The position numbers and the translations under genes were made by a program. The notes under the pieces are model-generated. The model searched no databases. It was not told the origin of the DNA and was given only the letters and a program-made list of their open reading frames with translations. From the NCBI GenBank assembly GCA_945861415.1, contig CAMAUV010000002.1, forward strand, positions 1 to 64,000: DNA of 64,000 nt, given 5' to 3'. The number at the start of each line of letters is the position of its first letter. The first letter of the stretch is position 1. Source of the DNA: Akkermansia muciniphila. GTDB lineage: Bacteria; Verrucomicrobiota; Verrucomicrobiia; Verrucomicrobiales; V1-33. Of the stretch, positions 49,509 to 61,571 are shown in pieces.

Positions 49509-49674
49509 AATGTCCCGCGGAGAGGGGAATGGCCGCCATTGAAAAACCTGCACGCCCCCGCCAAAGAGACGCCCAGAGAAGCTCATCGCCGGTCGCGTGG
49601 CACACCTTCGTCCGTTCGGTAATGCGCATGGCCAGCCTTGGGTTTAGTTTCCAACGAATCAGAACGTATGTAGT

Positions 49675-50736
49675 TCACACCCGCCTCCAGCAGAGGGTAA
49701 ACTCCTGCCGGTTGTGGGTGAGGTGCGTTTTTGCTACCAGCGTGAGTCCGGACCCACGGGCTTCGGTCTCGATGCGGCGGCAGAGATCGAGAATGGCATC
49801 CGGTGATTCCGCGCCGGGGGTTTTCAGCGTGAACACAATGAGGCCTCCAGTATTGAGACTGGTGCCGAGGCGGATCACGGCGCGCAGCGATTGACGGGCA
49901 TCGCCATTGAGGTCGCAGAGCAGTGCATCGTATCGCAGCGCGGGTGGCGGTCGAAAATCGGCAGCATCGGCAGGGATGAAGGTGAGTCCTTCCGCGCGTC
50001 GCAAACGGACGTCGAGAGGCGCGCGGTCCACGGCAGTCACGCGATATTGGCGCTGGAGCAGTTCGCCGGTCATGCCGCCGGGGCTGGCGCCGAGTTCCAG
50101 CCAGTGCGCGCCGGGCGGCGGGGGATCGGTATAGAGCCGCAGCCAGTGCAGAGCTTCGGCGATCTTGGCTCCGGCGCGACTGATCATGGCTCCACCGGAC
50201 TGCTTGATGAATTTGATGCCTCCGGGGTGGAATCCATTCGCCTCGCGCGGGGTGCTGATCCCGGCGAAGAGGCCTTCTTTTCCGACAAGGCAAAAGAGCG
50301 ATGGCAGCGCGGGATTCTGCTCGTCCGCACTGCCGGCGGGAAGTTTGGGAAACAACTGAAGCGCGCGCCCGCGAAGGTTGGAGGCGAGGCTTTTATAGTA
50401 GCGGTTTTGAGGCCCGGCATCCAGCGGTCCCACGAGCACTGCCTGCGGATTACGGGGCGCAAATTTCTTCGCGAGCGACTGTGCGGCTTTTTCGATAAAC
50501 GCCTCCGTCTTCTCCGGATTGCAGGGCCAGGAATGTTCCAGCGGAAGCCGCCACGGAATGAAAAGCACAGCCTCATTGCCGCTCAGAGCGCCCGCATTGG
50601 CCAGTTTTGTGATGAACCATCCGCCGGTGAGTGGCGTGGGCGTTTCCGCCTCAAGCAAAGCAAGTGCCTCGCGCGCATGGGGAGCGAAGACTTCGGGCAG
50701 CCGAAGCAGAAAGCGCGTAGCGGGTTCGCTTTTCAC
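49675..50736 (-). CDS. FtsJ/RlmM-like SAM-dependent methyltransferase
   Basis: AHWLELGASPGGMTGELLQRQYRVTAVDRAPL, YDALLCDLNGDA. Confidence 0.8.
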   Translation of the reverse strand: MKSEPATRFLLRLPEVFAPHAREALALLEAETPTPLTGGWFITKLANAGALSGNEAVLFIPWRLPLEHSWPCNPEKTEAFIEKAAQSLAKKFAPRNPQAVLVGPLDAGPQNRYYKSLASNLRGRALQLFPKLPAGSADEQNPALPSLFCLVGKEGLFAGISTPREANGFHPGGIKFIKQSGGAMISRAGAKIAEALHWLRLYTDPPPPGAHWLELGASPGGMTGELLQRQYRVTAVDRAPLDVRLRRAEGLTFIPADAADFRPPPALRYDALLCDLNGDARQSLRAVIRLGTSLNTGGLIVFTLKTPGAESPDAILDLCRRIETEARGSGLTLVAKTHLTHNRQEFTLCWRRV

Positions 50737-50739
50737 GGC

Positions 50740-51726
<987 letters not shown>

Positions 51727-51832
51727 ATCGAGTGAACTATTTTCGGGGGAATGTAACGGCGTGATAAACTGTCCTCTCCGGGGGCGCCAGCATTATTTCA
51801 GGGCCGCTGCGCACGAAGGACGGCGCTCAAAT

Positions 51833-52054
51833 TCATTCCTCCGGGGCTGCTGCGTTCTGTCCGGGCGGCAACAGTTCCGCTCCTTTAATGAGACGGCAAA
51901 ACTCCTTCTTGGTCACTTTGTGGTGCGGTCCATCCTTCGCAACGGGATCTTTCATGGCCTTGTATTCAATGACGAGACGCTCCCGAACGACGATGCGGTA
52001 ATAGTCGTCTCCCTGTTTCCAATTTTGCCCCTGCTCGAGTTTCATAGACGCCAT
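51833..52054 (-). CDS. Small hypothetical protein
   Basis: [62 protein letters not shown]; upstream part of the longer ORF looks non-coding. Confidence 0.5.
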   Translation of the reverse strand: MASMKLEQGQNWKQGDDYYRIVVRERLVIEYKAMKDPVAKDGPHHKVTKKEFCRLIKGAELLPPGQNAAAPEE

Positions 52055-52161
52055 TACTAGCCACTGTTCTTTGTGCCAATGGCTTTTCTTGCAGTCGGCA
52101 GAGGACCGACTCCGGAATTGATAGCCGCTTGCGTTCCGGGACCGTGGGCCACTCTTGGGGA

Positions 52162-54096
52162 ATGTCCGATCTCTTTCCCTTCGGCGACGATGTGCTCGCC
52201 ATTCGCACAAAGGCGCCCGGCCCTGCCGGGAGCCTACCGCTGACAGAGGAAATGTTGCGCGAGCGTCCCAGCGGCGACCTGTTCGGCTGGAGCCAGAACG
52301 CTGGCATGGGCTGGCGCGCAGAGGAGATGCTACGCCCGCCGTTTCTTATTCTAAGCACACAGGGCGGGCTGCGTGGAGAATCTGGGGAGCCCATCGCGCT
52401 GGGGTATCACTCGGGACATTGGGAGATCGCGCTACAGGTGCGGGCGGCCGCGGAGGAACTACGGGCCTTGAAGGCGATGCCATTCGCAGGCTTTGTCAGC
52501 GATCCCTGCGACGGGCGCACGCAGGGCACTACGGGCATGTTCGATTCGCTGCCTTACCGCAATGACGCGGCCATTGTTTTCCGGCGCCTTATCCGCAGTC
52601 TGCCTGTGCGGAAGGGAGTCATCGGTGTGGCGACCTGTGACAAAGGGCTGCCGGCCATGATGATGGCGCTGGCGGCCATGCATGATTTGCCCACGGTGCT
52701 GGTACCGGGCGGCGTGATGCTGCCGCCTGCCACCGGCGAAGATGCCGGGTCTGTGCAGACGCTCGGCGCACGATTTGCCCACGGCATGGTGACGCTGGAG
52801 GAAGCCGCGGATATGGGCTGCCGGGCTTGTGCATCACCGGGAGGAGGGTGTCAGTTCCTCGGTACTGCCGCCACATCCCAAGTGGTGGCCGAGGCGCTCG
52901 GACTGACCCCGCCACACAGCGCGCTGGCCCCCAGCGGGCAGGAGGTGTGGTTGGACATTGCGCGGCAGGCGGCGCGTTGTGTCACCCAAATGGAACGCGG
53001 TGAAATCAAAACCCGTGACATTCTCACGGACGCCGCGGTCCGTAATGCCATGACCGTCCACGCGGCGTTTGGCGGCAGTACGAATCTCCTGCTCCACATC
53101 CCGGCCATCGCCCATGCTGCTGGACTCCGGCGGCCCACCGTGGACGATTGGGAGCAAATCAACCGCCGCACGCCGCGTCTGGTGAGCGTGCTGCCCAATG
53201 GTCCCGTGCATCATCCCACTGTACGCGTCTTCATGGCTGGCGGAGTGCCGGAGGTGATGCTGCATTTACGTGATCTAGGCCTGCTGGATCTCACCGTGCG
53301 CACAGTTTCCTGTAAAACCCTTGGGGAAGTGCTTGAGGCATGGGAGACTTGCGAACGCCGGGCCCGCTTCCGCAGGCTGCTGGAAACGCTGGACGGCGTC
53401 TCCCCGGACGACGTCATTCTCCCTCCGGCTGCCGCAAAGACCCGGGGCCTCACCAGCACGGTGACATTTCCGCGCGGTAATATCGCACCGGACGGAGCGC
53501 TCATTAAGAGCACTAGCATCGACCCCTCCGTGGTGGATGCCGATGGTATTTATAGGCACGAGGGACCGGTGAAATTTTTCACCAGCGAATCCTCCGCCAT
53601 GCAGGCCATCAAAGCCGGACGCATCACGTTCGGCGACGTGCTCATCCTCGCTGGCTGCGGCCCTATGGGCACAGGAATGGAAGAAACCTATCAGCTCACC
53701 AGCGCGCTGAAGCATCTCTCGTTCGGTAGGCATGTGGCGCTCATTACCGATGCCCGTTTCTCCGGCGTGAGCACTGGGGCGTGCATCGGCCATGTCGGAC
53801 CCGAAGCTCTGGCCGGCGGCCCGCTCGGACGTCTGCGCGACGGGGACCGCGTCAGCATTGAAATCGACCGTGTCCAACTCACCGGCAGCGTTAATTTCAC
53901 CGGCCCTGCCGGGTCCTCCATGACGCTGGAGGAAGCCACCGCCTTTCTGAATGCAAGGTCTCCGCACCCGGACATGGCACCCCATCCGCTGCTGCCAGAG
54001 GACACCAAACTCTGGGCCGCCCTCCAGGCCGTAAGCGGCGGCACATGGGGCGGATGCGTTTATGATACGGCAGCCATCGCAGCCCGGCTACGCTGA
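52162..54096 (+). CDS. YjhG/YagF-type D-xylonate dehydratase (IlvD/Edd family)
   Basis: [98 protein letters not shown]. Confidence 0.88.
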   Translation: MSDLFPFGDDVLAIRTKAPGPAGSLPLTEEMLRERPSGDLFGWSQNAGMGWRAEEMLRPPFLILSTQGGLRGESGEPIALGYHSGHWEIALQVRAAAEELRALKAMPFAGFVSDPCDGRTQGTTGMFDSLPYRNDAAIVFRRLIRSLPVRKGVIGVATCDKGLPAMMMALAAMHDLPTVLVPGGVMLPPATGEDAGSVQTLGARFAHGMVTLEEAADMGCRACASPGGGCQFLGTAATSQVVAEALGLTPPHSALAPSGQEVWLDIARQAARCVTQMERGEIKTRDILTDAAVRNAMTVHAAFGGSTNLLLHIPAIAHAAGLRRPTVDDWEQINRRTPRLVSVLPNGPVHHPTVRVFMAGGVPEVMLHLRDLGLLDLTVRTVSCKTLGEVLEAWETCERRARFRRLLETLDGVSPDDVILPPAAAKTRGLTSTVTFPRGNIAPDGALIKSTSIDPSVVDADGIYRHEGPVKFFTSESSAMQAIKAGRITFGDVLILAGCGPMGTGMEETYQLTSALKHLSFGRHVALITDARFSGVSTGACIGHVGPEALAGGPLGRLRDGDRVSIEIDRVQLTGSVNFTGPAGSSMTLEEATAFLNARSPHPDMAPHPLLPEDTKLWAALQAVSGGTWGGCVYDTAAIAARLR

Positions 54097-55017
54097 GTGC
54101 CGCGCGTCCGGCTTCAGGATACGGCGGCGATATTCCGTGGGGCTTTCGCCCGTCACGGTGCGGAAGCTGCGGTTGAATTGCGAGAGCGACCGATAACCCA
54201 CTTCAAAAGCTACTTCCGACACCCGTGCGTCCGCCTTGAGCAGCATTTGGCGTGCGTGCTCCACCCGCGAGCGATTGATGAAGTCGATGAGATTCACGCC
54301 CACCGCGCGGCGGAAGACTTTGCAGAAGTGGTGAGGGCTTAGACCGGCGTGTGTAGCCACTTCCTCAAGGGTGAGCCGGTCACCTAGGTTTTCGCGAATG
54401 TAGCGGCGGGCTTTGGTAACAGAGTCCGGCTCCTGCGGCCGGGATTCAATGATCAGACGGTTGGCGGCTTTGCTAAGTTGTTTGGCGAATGCCTCCAGCA
54501 GCACCACCACACTTTTGTATTTCTTGTCCGTTATTTCCGGAGTCGCCTCCCAGAGTTTTTGGAGCGACTGGATCTCGTCTTGGCATCTGCCGGTCTCCTT
54601 GAGGAAACTGACCATATTGCGCCATGAGTGCTTCGAGCGTTCCTCAATGAACACCCGGCCGGTCCACAACCAGCCGATAGTGGTCCCACCGCAGCACACG
54701 GGCACTGTCGTAACTATCATCCGGGCTAAGCAAAACCCGCGGCAGGCGTGTTCGTTGCCCCCCTGTTTAGCCCTGAGCCCGTCGTGCGCTTTTTGACACT
54801 CCGTGCACACCCTATCGCTGCAGGGGTTCAGCTCTTTGCAGAACGAATTTTGCTCGTCGCGTTTATCTACCAAGTCGATCTGATCTGTATGGGCCAGCCG
54901 GAAAAACAGAGCAAGCCCGGTGGCCCGGCGAAAGGCATCTTCGTAGCTGCGGCACAGTTCGGAAGAATGCAGCGCTTCTACCAGTTTCCAGTCCTGACTG
55001 GTCACGATGAGTTTCAT
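54088..55017 (-). CDS. AraC-family regulator with Cys-rich PocR-like sensor domain
   Basis: PocR-like [26 protein letters not shown]...[69 protein letters not shown] 55017 preferred. Confidence 0.85.
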   Translation of the reverse strand: MKLIVTSQDWKLVEALHSSELCRSYEDAFRRATGLALFFRLAHTDQIDLVDKRDEQNSFCKELNPCSDRVCTECQKAHDGLRAKQGGNEHACRGFCLARMIVTTVPVCCGGTTIGWLWTGRVFIEERSKHSWRNMVSFLKETGRCQDEIQSLQKLWEATPEITDKKYKSVVVLLEAFAKQLSKAANRLIIESRPQEPDSVTKARRYIRENLGDRLTLEEVATHAGLSPHHFCKVFRRAVGVNLIDFINRSRVEHARQMLLKADARVSEVAFEVGYRSLSQFNRSFRTVTGESPTEYRRRILKPDARHSA

Positions 55018-55117
55018 GTGAAGGATGGTTATCGTTTCTCTGTGAGCCAAAGCCCATAACTCTTCCATTGGAAAAACGCCTTGCCGGTAAATGGGGACGC
55101 GGCACACTCGCTAACCT

Positions 55118-56392
55118 ATGCTGGACATTAAACTCATCAGGGAAAACCCTGACAAAGTAAAGGAGCGCCTCAAACTGCGCGGAGGCGACGTGTGGCAGTG
55201 TATTGATGAAGTGCTGGCAATCGACGAAAAGCGCCGGGCCGCCGAGACCGAAAAACAGCATCTCCAGTCTGAGCGGAACCGCACCAGCAAGGAAATCGGC
55301 ATCGCCAAAAAGCAGGGGCAGGACACTTCCGGAATTGAAACCCAGGTGCGCGGCATCGGCACGCGCATCGACGAACTGAATCACGCGACCGGTGAACTGG
55401 ACCGCCAGCAGGAGGCTCTGCTGCTGAGTATTCCCAATCTCCCGCATGATGGCTGCCCGGTGGGCGAAGATGCGGACGCGAACCCCGAAGTGCGTCGCTG
55501 GGGGGCGAAGCCGGAGTTAAGCTTCGAGCCAAAAGATCATGTCACCCTAGCCAAGGAACTCGGGCTGGTGGATTTTGAAGCAGGCGTCAAAGTCACTGGA
55601 AGCGCGTTTGTCGTCTATCGCGGCAAGGGCGCCAAGCTGGAACGCGCGCTCATCAATTTCCTGCTCGACCTTCACACCACGCAGCATGGCTACACGGAGG
55701 TGCTGCCGCCTTTTCTGGTGAATTCCGATTCGCTCATTGGGACCACGCAATTGCCGAAATTCGCCGACCAACTCTACCATTGTCCGGAGGACAATCTCTA
55801 CCTCGCCCCGACCGCCGAAGTGCCGGTGACCAATCTGCACCGCGATGAAATCGTGGACCCTGAAACGCTGCCAATCAAATATACCGCCTACACGCCGTGC
55901 TTCCGTCGTGAAGCCGGAGCCGCGGGCGTGGGTACGCGCGGGCTCATTCGGATGCACCAGTTTAATAAGGTGGAACTCGTCAAAATCTGCCTGCCGGAAA
56001 ACAGCATGGCGGAACTGGAGAGCCTCACCGCCGATGCCGAAAAAGTCCTCCAGATTCTGGGACTACACTACCGAGTCATCGAGCTTTGCACCGGCGACAT
56101 CGGATTTGGCAGCGCCCGGACGTATGACATCGAAGTTTGGGCTCCCGGTCAGGGCGGATACCTCGAAGTCTCGAGTTGTTCGAACTTTGGCGACTACCAG
56201 TCCCGCCGTATGATGCTGCGCTACAAAGACGCGGCGACGAAAAAGAACCCCTATTGCCACACCCTCAACGGCAGCGGAACCGCCCTCGCCAGGCTGTATG
56301 TCGCGCTACTGGAGACGTATCAGCGAGAGGACGGCAGTGTCCTCATTCCTCCGGCGCTTGTCCCCTATTTCGGTGCAGAGGAAATCCGGTAG
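55118..56392 (+). CDS. serS: Seryl-tRNA synthetase
   Basis: MLDIKLIRENPDKVKERLKLRGGD, TEVLPPFLVNSDSLIGTTQLPKF, PCFRREAGAAGVGTRGLIRMHQFNKVELV, LNGSGTALARL. Confidence 0.97.
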   Translation: MLDIKLIRENPDKVKERLKLRGGDVWQCIDEVLAIDEKRRAAETEKQHLQSERNRTSKEIGIAKKQGQDTSGIETQVRGIGTRIDELNHATGELDRQQEALLLSIPNLPHDGCPVGEDADANPEVRRWGAKPELSFEPKDHVTLAKELGLVDFEAGVKVTGSAFVVYRGKGAKLERALINFLLDLHTTQHGYTEVLPPFLVNSDSLIGTTQLPKFADQLYHCPEDNLYLAPTAEVPVTNLHRDEIVDPETLPIKYTAYTPCFRREAGAAGVGTRGLIRMHQFNKVELVKICLPENSMAELESLTADAEKVLQILGLHYRVIELCTGDIGFGSARTYDIEVWAPGQGGYLEVSSCSNFGDYQSRRMMLRYKDAATKKNPYCHTLNGSGTALARLYVALLETYQREDGSVLIPPALVPYFGAEEIR

Positions 56393-56627
56393 TTTTCACG
56401 CGTTGGAGAAAGCCGCGGAGCACTTTACCCCGCCATAAGGCCGAGGGGTGCGTCCGGAGGCCGCAGGGAGCCCTTCTGAGAACCGATCAATGTTGCTGTT
56501 CTACCTGCTCGTTGAAAAGGGTGACCGGCTCGTCTTAGATTTGCGCAAGGTAATAATCTAGGAGCACAGGCAGGCCACGGATTTTGAGAAAGGGAACGGG
56601 GAGCCTATCCTTGGCGTCGGAGGCGCG

Positions 56628-58595
56628 TCAGTCTTCTTCCTTCCCGCTCTGGGCGAGGGCTGCGACGACGCTGAAGTCTTCCAATGTGGTAGTGTCGCCT
56701 TTCACTTCGCCGCCGGTGCAGATTTCTTTGAGGAGGCGGCGCATGATTTTGCCGCTGCGGGTCTTGGGCAGAGCCGTGGTGAATCGGATGTCGTCGGGAC
56801 GGGCAATGGCGCCGATTTCTTTGGTCACGTGCGCCTTGAGGGCCTTGGCGAGTTCCTGACTGGCTTGCTGTCCAGTCTTCACCGTGACAAACGCAACGAC
56901 GCCCTGACCTTTAATTTCATCGGGGCGGCCGACGACTGCAGCTTCGGCGACAGCGGGATGGGAGACGAGCGCGCTTTCCACTTCGGCGGTGCCGAGGCGG
57001 TGGCCGGATACATTAAGCACGTCATCGAGGCGGCCGATAATCCAGAAGTAGCCGTCCTTATCGCGCTTGGCACCATCGCCGGTGAGGTAGTAGCCGAGCT
57101 TTTTGTATTCCTTCCAGTAAACGTCGGCATAGCGCTGCTTGTCGCCCCAGAGAGTACGGAGCATTGAGGGCCAAGGTTTGCGGATAACGAGCCGGCCTTG
57201 GGCGCCCTTGGGGACTTCCTTGCCGCTCTCGTCCACAATGGCGGCATCGACGCCGAAGAAGGGCAGGGTCGCGGTGCCTGGCTTGGCTGGCGTGGCACCG
57301 GGCAACGGGGAAATGAGGATGGCGCCGGTCTCTGTCTGCCACCATGTGTCCACGATGGGGCAGCGCTCGTTGCCGATCATGCGGTGATACCACATCCATG
57401 CTTCCGGGTTGATTGGTTCGCCGACACTGCCGAGCAGCCGCAGGCTGGAGAGGTTATACTTTCTGACATGTTCGTCGCCCCACTTGATGAAGGCACGGAT
57501 GGCGGTGGGCGCGGTGTAGAGAATGGTGGCTTGGTATTTCTCTACGATCTCCCAGAAGCGGCCCATGTGCGGGGTGTCTGGCGCGCCTTCGTACATGAGA
57601 ACGGTGGCGCCATTGAGCAGTGGGCCGTAGGTGATGTAACTGTGGCCGGTGACCCAGCCGACGTCGGCGGTGCACCAATAGATGTCGTCGTCTCGGAGAT
57701 CGAAAATATATTTGCTTGTGACGTATGTCTGGACGGCGTAGCCTCCGGTGGTGTGAAGAATGCCCTTCGGCTTGCCGGTAGAGCCGCTAGTGTAGAGAAT
57801 AAATAGCGGGTGCTCGCTGTCGAGACCTTTAGCGGGGCAGTCGGCGGTTACTTTCGCGATTTCGTCATGCCACCATGTATCGCGGCCTTCCAGCATGGAA
57901 ATTTCCTGCCCTGTGCGCTTGAGGACGATGACACGCTTCACGGTGGTCGTGCCCATCTTGAGTGCGGAGTCCACATTGTCCTTGAGGGCGACTATTTTTG
58001 CGCGTCGCCAGCCGCCGTCGGCGGTGATGACGTGGGTCGCGCCACTGTCATTGATCCGGTCGAAGATGGCGTTCGCCGAGAAGCCGCCGAAGATGACGCT
58101 GTGCACCGCGCCGAGGCGTGCGCAGGCGAGCATGGCGATGACGGCCTCCGGCACCATGGGCATGTAAATAATGACACGATCTTTCGCCTTCACGCCATTC
58201 GCCTTAAGCATGTTGGCGGCTTTGCACACTTCGCGGTGCAACTGCTGATAGGTCAGTGTACGGGTGTCGCCTGGTTCGCCTTCGAAGATGATGGCGGCCT
58301 TGTTCTTGCGGGCGGGATTGAGCGCGTGGCGGTCCACGCAGTTTTCCGAAATGTTGAGTTTGCCGCCGAGAAACCATTTAGCGAACGGCACCTTCCATTC
58401 CATTACTTTGGTCCACTTCTGCTGCCACGTCAGTTCTGCCGCTTCGCGCGCCCAGAATTTTTCCGGGGACTTGATGCTTTCCGCGTGCAGTTTATGATAG
58501 TCTGCCATAGACTTTATGCGAGCGGCTTTGGAGAAGGCGGCGCCGGGTTTGAATACGCGTTTTTCGAAGTGAGAGGATTCGGTTTTTTGAGCCAT
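56628..58595 (-). CDS. acs: Acetyl-CoA synthetase (AMP-forming)
   Basis: [86 protein letters not shown]. Confidence 0.97.
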   Translation of the reverse strand: MAQKTESSHFEKRVFKPGAAFSKAARIKSMADYHKLHAESIKSPEKFWAREAAELTWQQKWTKVMEWKVPFAKWFLGGKLNISENCVDRHALNPARKNKAAIIFEGEPGDTRTLTYQQLHREVCKAANMLKANGVKAKDRVIIYMPMVPEAVIAMLACARLGAVHSVIFGGFSANAIFDRINDSGATHVITADGGWRRAKIVALKDNVDSALKMGTTTVKRVIVLKRTGQEISMLEGRDTWWHDEIAKVTADCPAKGLDSEHPLFILYTSGSTGKPKGILHTTGGYAVQTYVTSKYIFDLRDDDIYWCTADVGWVTGHSYITYGPLLNGATVLMYEGAPDTPHMGRFWEIVEKYQATILYTAPTAIRAFIKWGDEHVRKYNLSSLRLLGSVGEPINPEAWMWYHRMIGNERCPIVDTWWQTETGAILISPLPGATPAKPGTATLPFFGVDAAIVDESGKEVPKGAQGRLVIRKPWPSMLRTLWGDKQRYADVYWKEYKKLGYYLTGDGAKRDKDGYFWIIGRLDDVLNVSGHRLGTAEVESALVSHPAVAEAAVVGRPDEIKGQGVVAFVTVKTGQQASQELAKALKAHVTKEIGAIARPDDIRFTTALPKTRSGKIMRRLLKEICTGGEVKGDTTTLEDFSVVAALAQSGKEED

Positions 58596-58681
58596 AGGAA
58601 TTTTTTGGGAAAGGAGTGACTGAGGCTATGCCGCGCCGGGCTTTTCGCCAAACGATTTTCACTGCCGTTCCAGCGCATTGT

Positions 58682-59655
58682 TTATCGCAGCCGACGGAGA
58701 TGCCGTTTGAGTGCCAGCAGGCCGAGGAAGAAGGCGGCAGTTGGTTCCGGCACGATATGCGGGCCCACGATGGCGTTGAGGCGCAACCTAGCGATTGATC
58801 CTTCATCCGTGCCGGTAATGCCATAGATGTGCAATTCCAGAGGCTGGCCTCCGCTGAAGGTGAAGTCCGGGATTCCACCCTTGTCGTTCCGCTGATGGCC
58901 GACGGTTACCGGCGCCAGCCGAGCGGAGTGCCTGTAAAAGCGCGCGCGATCGAAGCAAGCGGCGCCGGTTTTTACTCAGGTGGAGGTTAAACTCCGGTCA
59001 CCTGTGCGCGCGTAGAACTCACCGACGGCCAGACCGCCTTCTACAACGTGGAGCACACTGCCGAAGGTGACCGGATCGAGTGGGCGTCCTCCGTTGGTTA
59101 AGCTGCCGATCTAAAGCTCTTGATGGAGCAGGGGCCGGCCGGCGGTAAACAACAAATCTGGGTTCTGGCGGCTTTCGACGACGACGATTTTGCCTTTTCC
59201 GATGCTACCCCCCCCTGCGCGACACTGCACGGGCCCGTGAGCGAGCAATTTCTTGGAATTGGTTACCTGCCCGTCAGCGATGCTTCCGCCCTACCTCTGG
59301 CCAGCCACCTCAATGCTACGAGAGCCGACGATCTCCGGTCTGCGTTGCTCGAAGTGGAGGCCGTGGGCTGCAGTGCACGCAGCCAGCAGGTGGAAATAAT
59401 CCGCCTGATGCACCCCGCTGAAGAAACGGATGAGCGGGTTGCAGGCTTAAGCCGACGCCCTTCGCCAGTTGGCCGTCTAGGAGATGAACCCGGGAAAAAG
59501 ACACCCAGTTCGACGATCATTTGCGCGCCCATCGGCGACCCGATGCTATAGCGGTCAGGAGAATTAATGGTGGGGGTAAAATTGATCTGGGCGAGGCTCG
59601 CAGCAGTCGGAAGCAGAATGACCGCGAAAATGCTTGGCAGAGTGGATGAACTCAT
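58682..59655 (-). pseudogene. Decayed PEP-CTERM surface protein
   Basis: Signal peptide at 59655 (MSSSTLPSIFAVILLPTAASLAQINFTPTINSPDRYSIGSPMGAQMIVELGVFFPG), then multi-frame break-up, then C-terminal GGIPDFTFSGGQPLELHIYGITGTDEGSIARLRLNAIVGPHIVPEPTAAFFLGLLALKRHLRRLR*. Confidence 0.7.
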
Positions 59656-59811
59656 GATGGCGAACCATTCCGCAGGCACTTAAATTTTCCAAACTAACCT
59701 GCAGAGTCCGACCGATCACCGGCTTGGAAATGGCTGTGAAAGCAAATTGACAGTTGGCCGTTAGGCTGGAATACTTTTTGGTTTTTCACACACCACTATT
59801 ATTTCGACCGG

Positions 59812-60693
59812 ATGAATGTAGCAGGATTCTTCATGCGCCGACTGCTCTGGCAGTTCGGCATCAAGCAAGAGCGGCACCGCTGGAGCGCGGTGACGCGCGA
59901 GACCCAGTTGCTGGCCGAAGCTCAGGATCTTCTGGGTAAACTGGCATGGTCGCTTTGCGATGGAATCGACGATCTTTCAGGCGAGTATTGGCTGATTCTC
60001 GATCTCGACAAACGTCAGTCGGACATGCGCGATGAGTCCGATCGCACGGCCAGCGAAAACAAGGCCGCTCAGGAACGGTTATACGCGATCGAAGAAAAAT
60101 ATTACCAACAGATCCAGGGCATCCTCAACAGAAAGAAAGAATTGATGGAGAAAGCGGCTGAGATCATGAACGGGGCGGATGACATCAGAGAGCGGGATTC
60201 AAATACGCGCCGGAAATTCGGCAGCCTCAAAGCCAAGCTGGAAGTCCTTAAACGCCAAGACGGCGACTTCGCTGCCGAGATCGACAAAACCCGTCAGTCA
60301 CTGGTGGCGCTGAAGGAATCCCATGCCATTGACCTTGCGGAAATCACTAGGCGGGAAGCCGAGGTAGAGAAACTCGAGCAGGCGGTGCAGTTCATCGATG
60401 AAGAAGTCAGTGGGCGTCGTGATGCCCTCAAGGCGGAAACCAATGACATCGTGACAGAGATCGGGAGGCGATCTAAATACATCGCGGAACTATCGGCCAA
60501 GATCGGATCCATCGACAATCAAAAAGGGGAGTATTGCTTCATGGTTGGCCAGTATCTGAGCAATGCCATCGGCGGCCTTGACCCAGGCGCGCAGAAAGCT
60601 CTCGCCGCTTACCGGTCCATCGTGGCCAAGATCAAAACCCTACGCACCAGCATTCAATACAACCAGCGGTTAGCCCGCCGCGTGGGCCGCTAA
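59812..60693 (+). CDS. Hypothetical coiled-coil protein
   Basis: 293-aa ORF with extended heptad-rich charged region. Confidence 0.6.
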   Translation: MNVAGFFMRRLLWQFGIKQERHRWSAVTRETQLLAEAQDLLGKLAWSLCDGIDDLSGEYWLILDLDKRQSDMRDESDRTASENKAAQERLYAIEEKYYQQIQGILNRKKELMEKAAEIMNGADDIRERDSNTRRKFGSLKAKLEVLKRQDGDFAAEIDKTRQSLVALKESHAIDLAEITRREAEVEKLEQAVQFIDEEVSGRRDALKAETNDIVTEIGRRSKYIAELSAKIGSIDNQKGEYCFMVGQYLSNAIGGLDPGAQKALAAYRSIVAKIKTLRTSIQYNQRLARRVGR

Positions 60694-60706
60694 TACGGCG
60701 CCCCGC

Positions 60707-61114
60707 CTTGCATCCGAGCAGGTTGGCAGTTATCGGAACGGCTATGATGCTCCGCCTTTTGTAGCCGGCTACCTCCAAAAGGCGCTTCCGGCTCCAGCAG
60801 CACCCGAGGGTTTTGGACCGTTCGCTCAAAAGCACTGCATCGAATGCCACGACGGCGATGCCAAAAAAGGCGGGCTGGATATGGAATCGTTAACCATGAT
60901 ACCGGACGAGGCGTCGTCAATGAAGTGGGCGCGCATCCATGACCGGATTGCTTTCGGTGATATGCCGCCAGCCAAAAAGCCGCGCCCGGAGGAACTGGAA
61001 AAAGCAGAGGCGCTCAAATGGCTGGCTGTGGCGAGCGATTTGCCCGAAGTGCCGGAACGCGCGGTCATTGAGCGCGTGGTGGTGGAAATCCGGCGCGAGT
61101 GGTATAAGAAATGA
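60707..61114 (+). pseudogene. Truncated planctomycete-type cytochrome c (PSCyt1-like) fragment
   Basis: PFAQKHCIECHDGDAKKGGLDMESL...KWARIHDRIAFGDMPPAKKPRPEELEK with CxxCH haem motif; no start codon or signal peptide ahead of the haem motif; stops soon after the domain. Confidence 0.65.
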
Positions 61115-61401
61115 TCAGGCGTGGCGCCGGCGCCGACTGGCCAGCCCAGCTAGCACCGAGGGACTCAGCGCGCCAGCGCCCGGTTCTCGCACCGTTTGTG
61201 AGAATTTAAGTGACGGGAGAAGTCGCGGGAGTCATGTTTACGAGACTTACGGAATTCACCGGATCCGGCTACAGTTGAGCCGCTACTGAGATCAAGGGAA
61301 ATGGGGTCCGTCAGCACGTCGCTCTGATTGGCGATAAACCCCAAGTTCACTACCTCTACCGGCGCTGGTCCGTTTTTAAAACTGAACGCGACAAACGGCA
61401 C
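61115..61401 (-). pseudogene. PEP-CTERM C-terminal remnant
   Basis: SQTVREPGAGALSPSVLAGLASRRRRHA* at 61115; upstream MPFVAFSFKNGPAPVEVVNLGFIANQSDVLTDPISLDL in another frame. Confidence 0.55.
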
Positions 61402-61571
61402 GGTGAGGGTGTATTATGTAGGGTGGATACCGCAGCACATTTGTCCGCATCTCATTCAGCGACATCTCCGGGCCCGAGTTTTCGAATTGGGCAGAATTTT
61501 TCTGCGGAAACTGTCGGGCGATTGCTGCATCTTCCGGCGGGCCTGTGCCGCGCCTGTTTTCTGGGAGCGTT

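Noticed and set aside
57810-58619. 269-aa plus-strand ORF opposite acs
   Set aside because: Antisense to the unambiguous acs gene.
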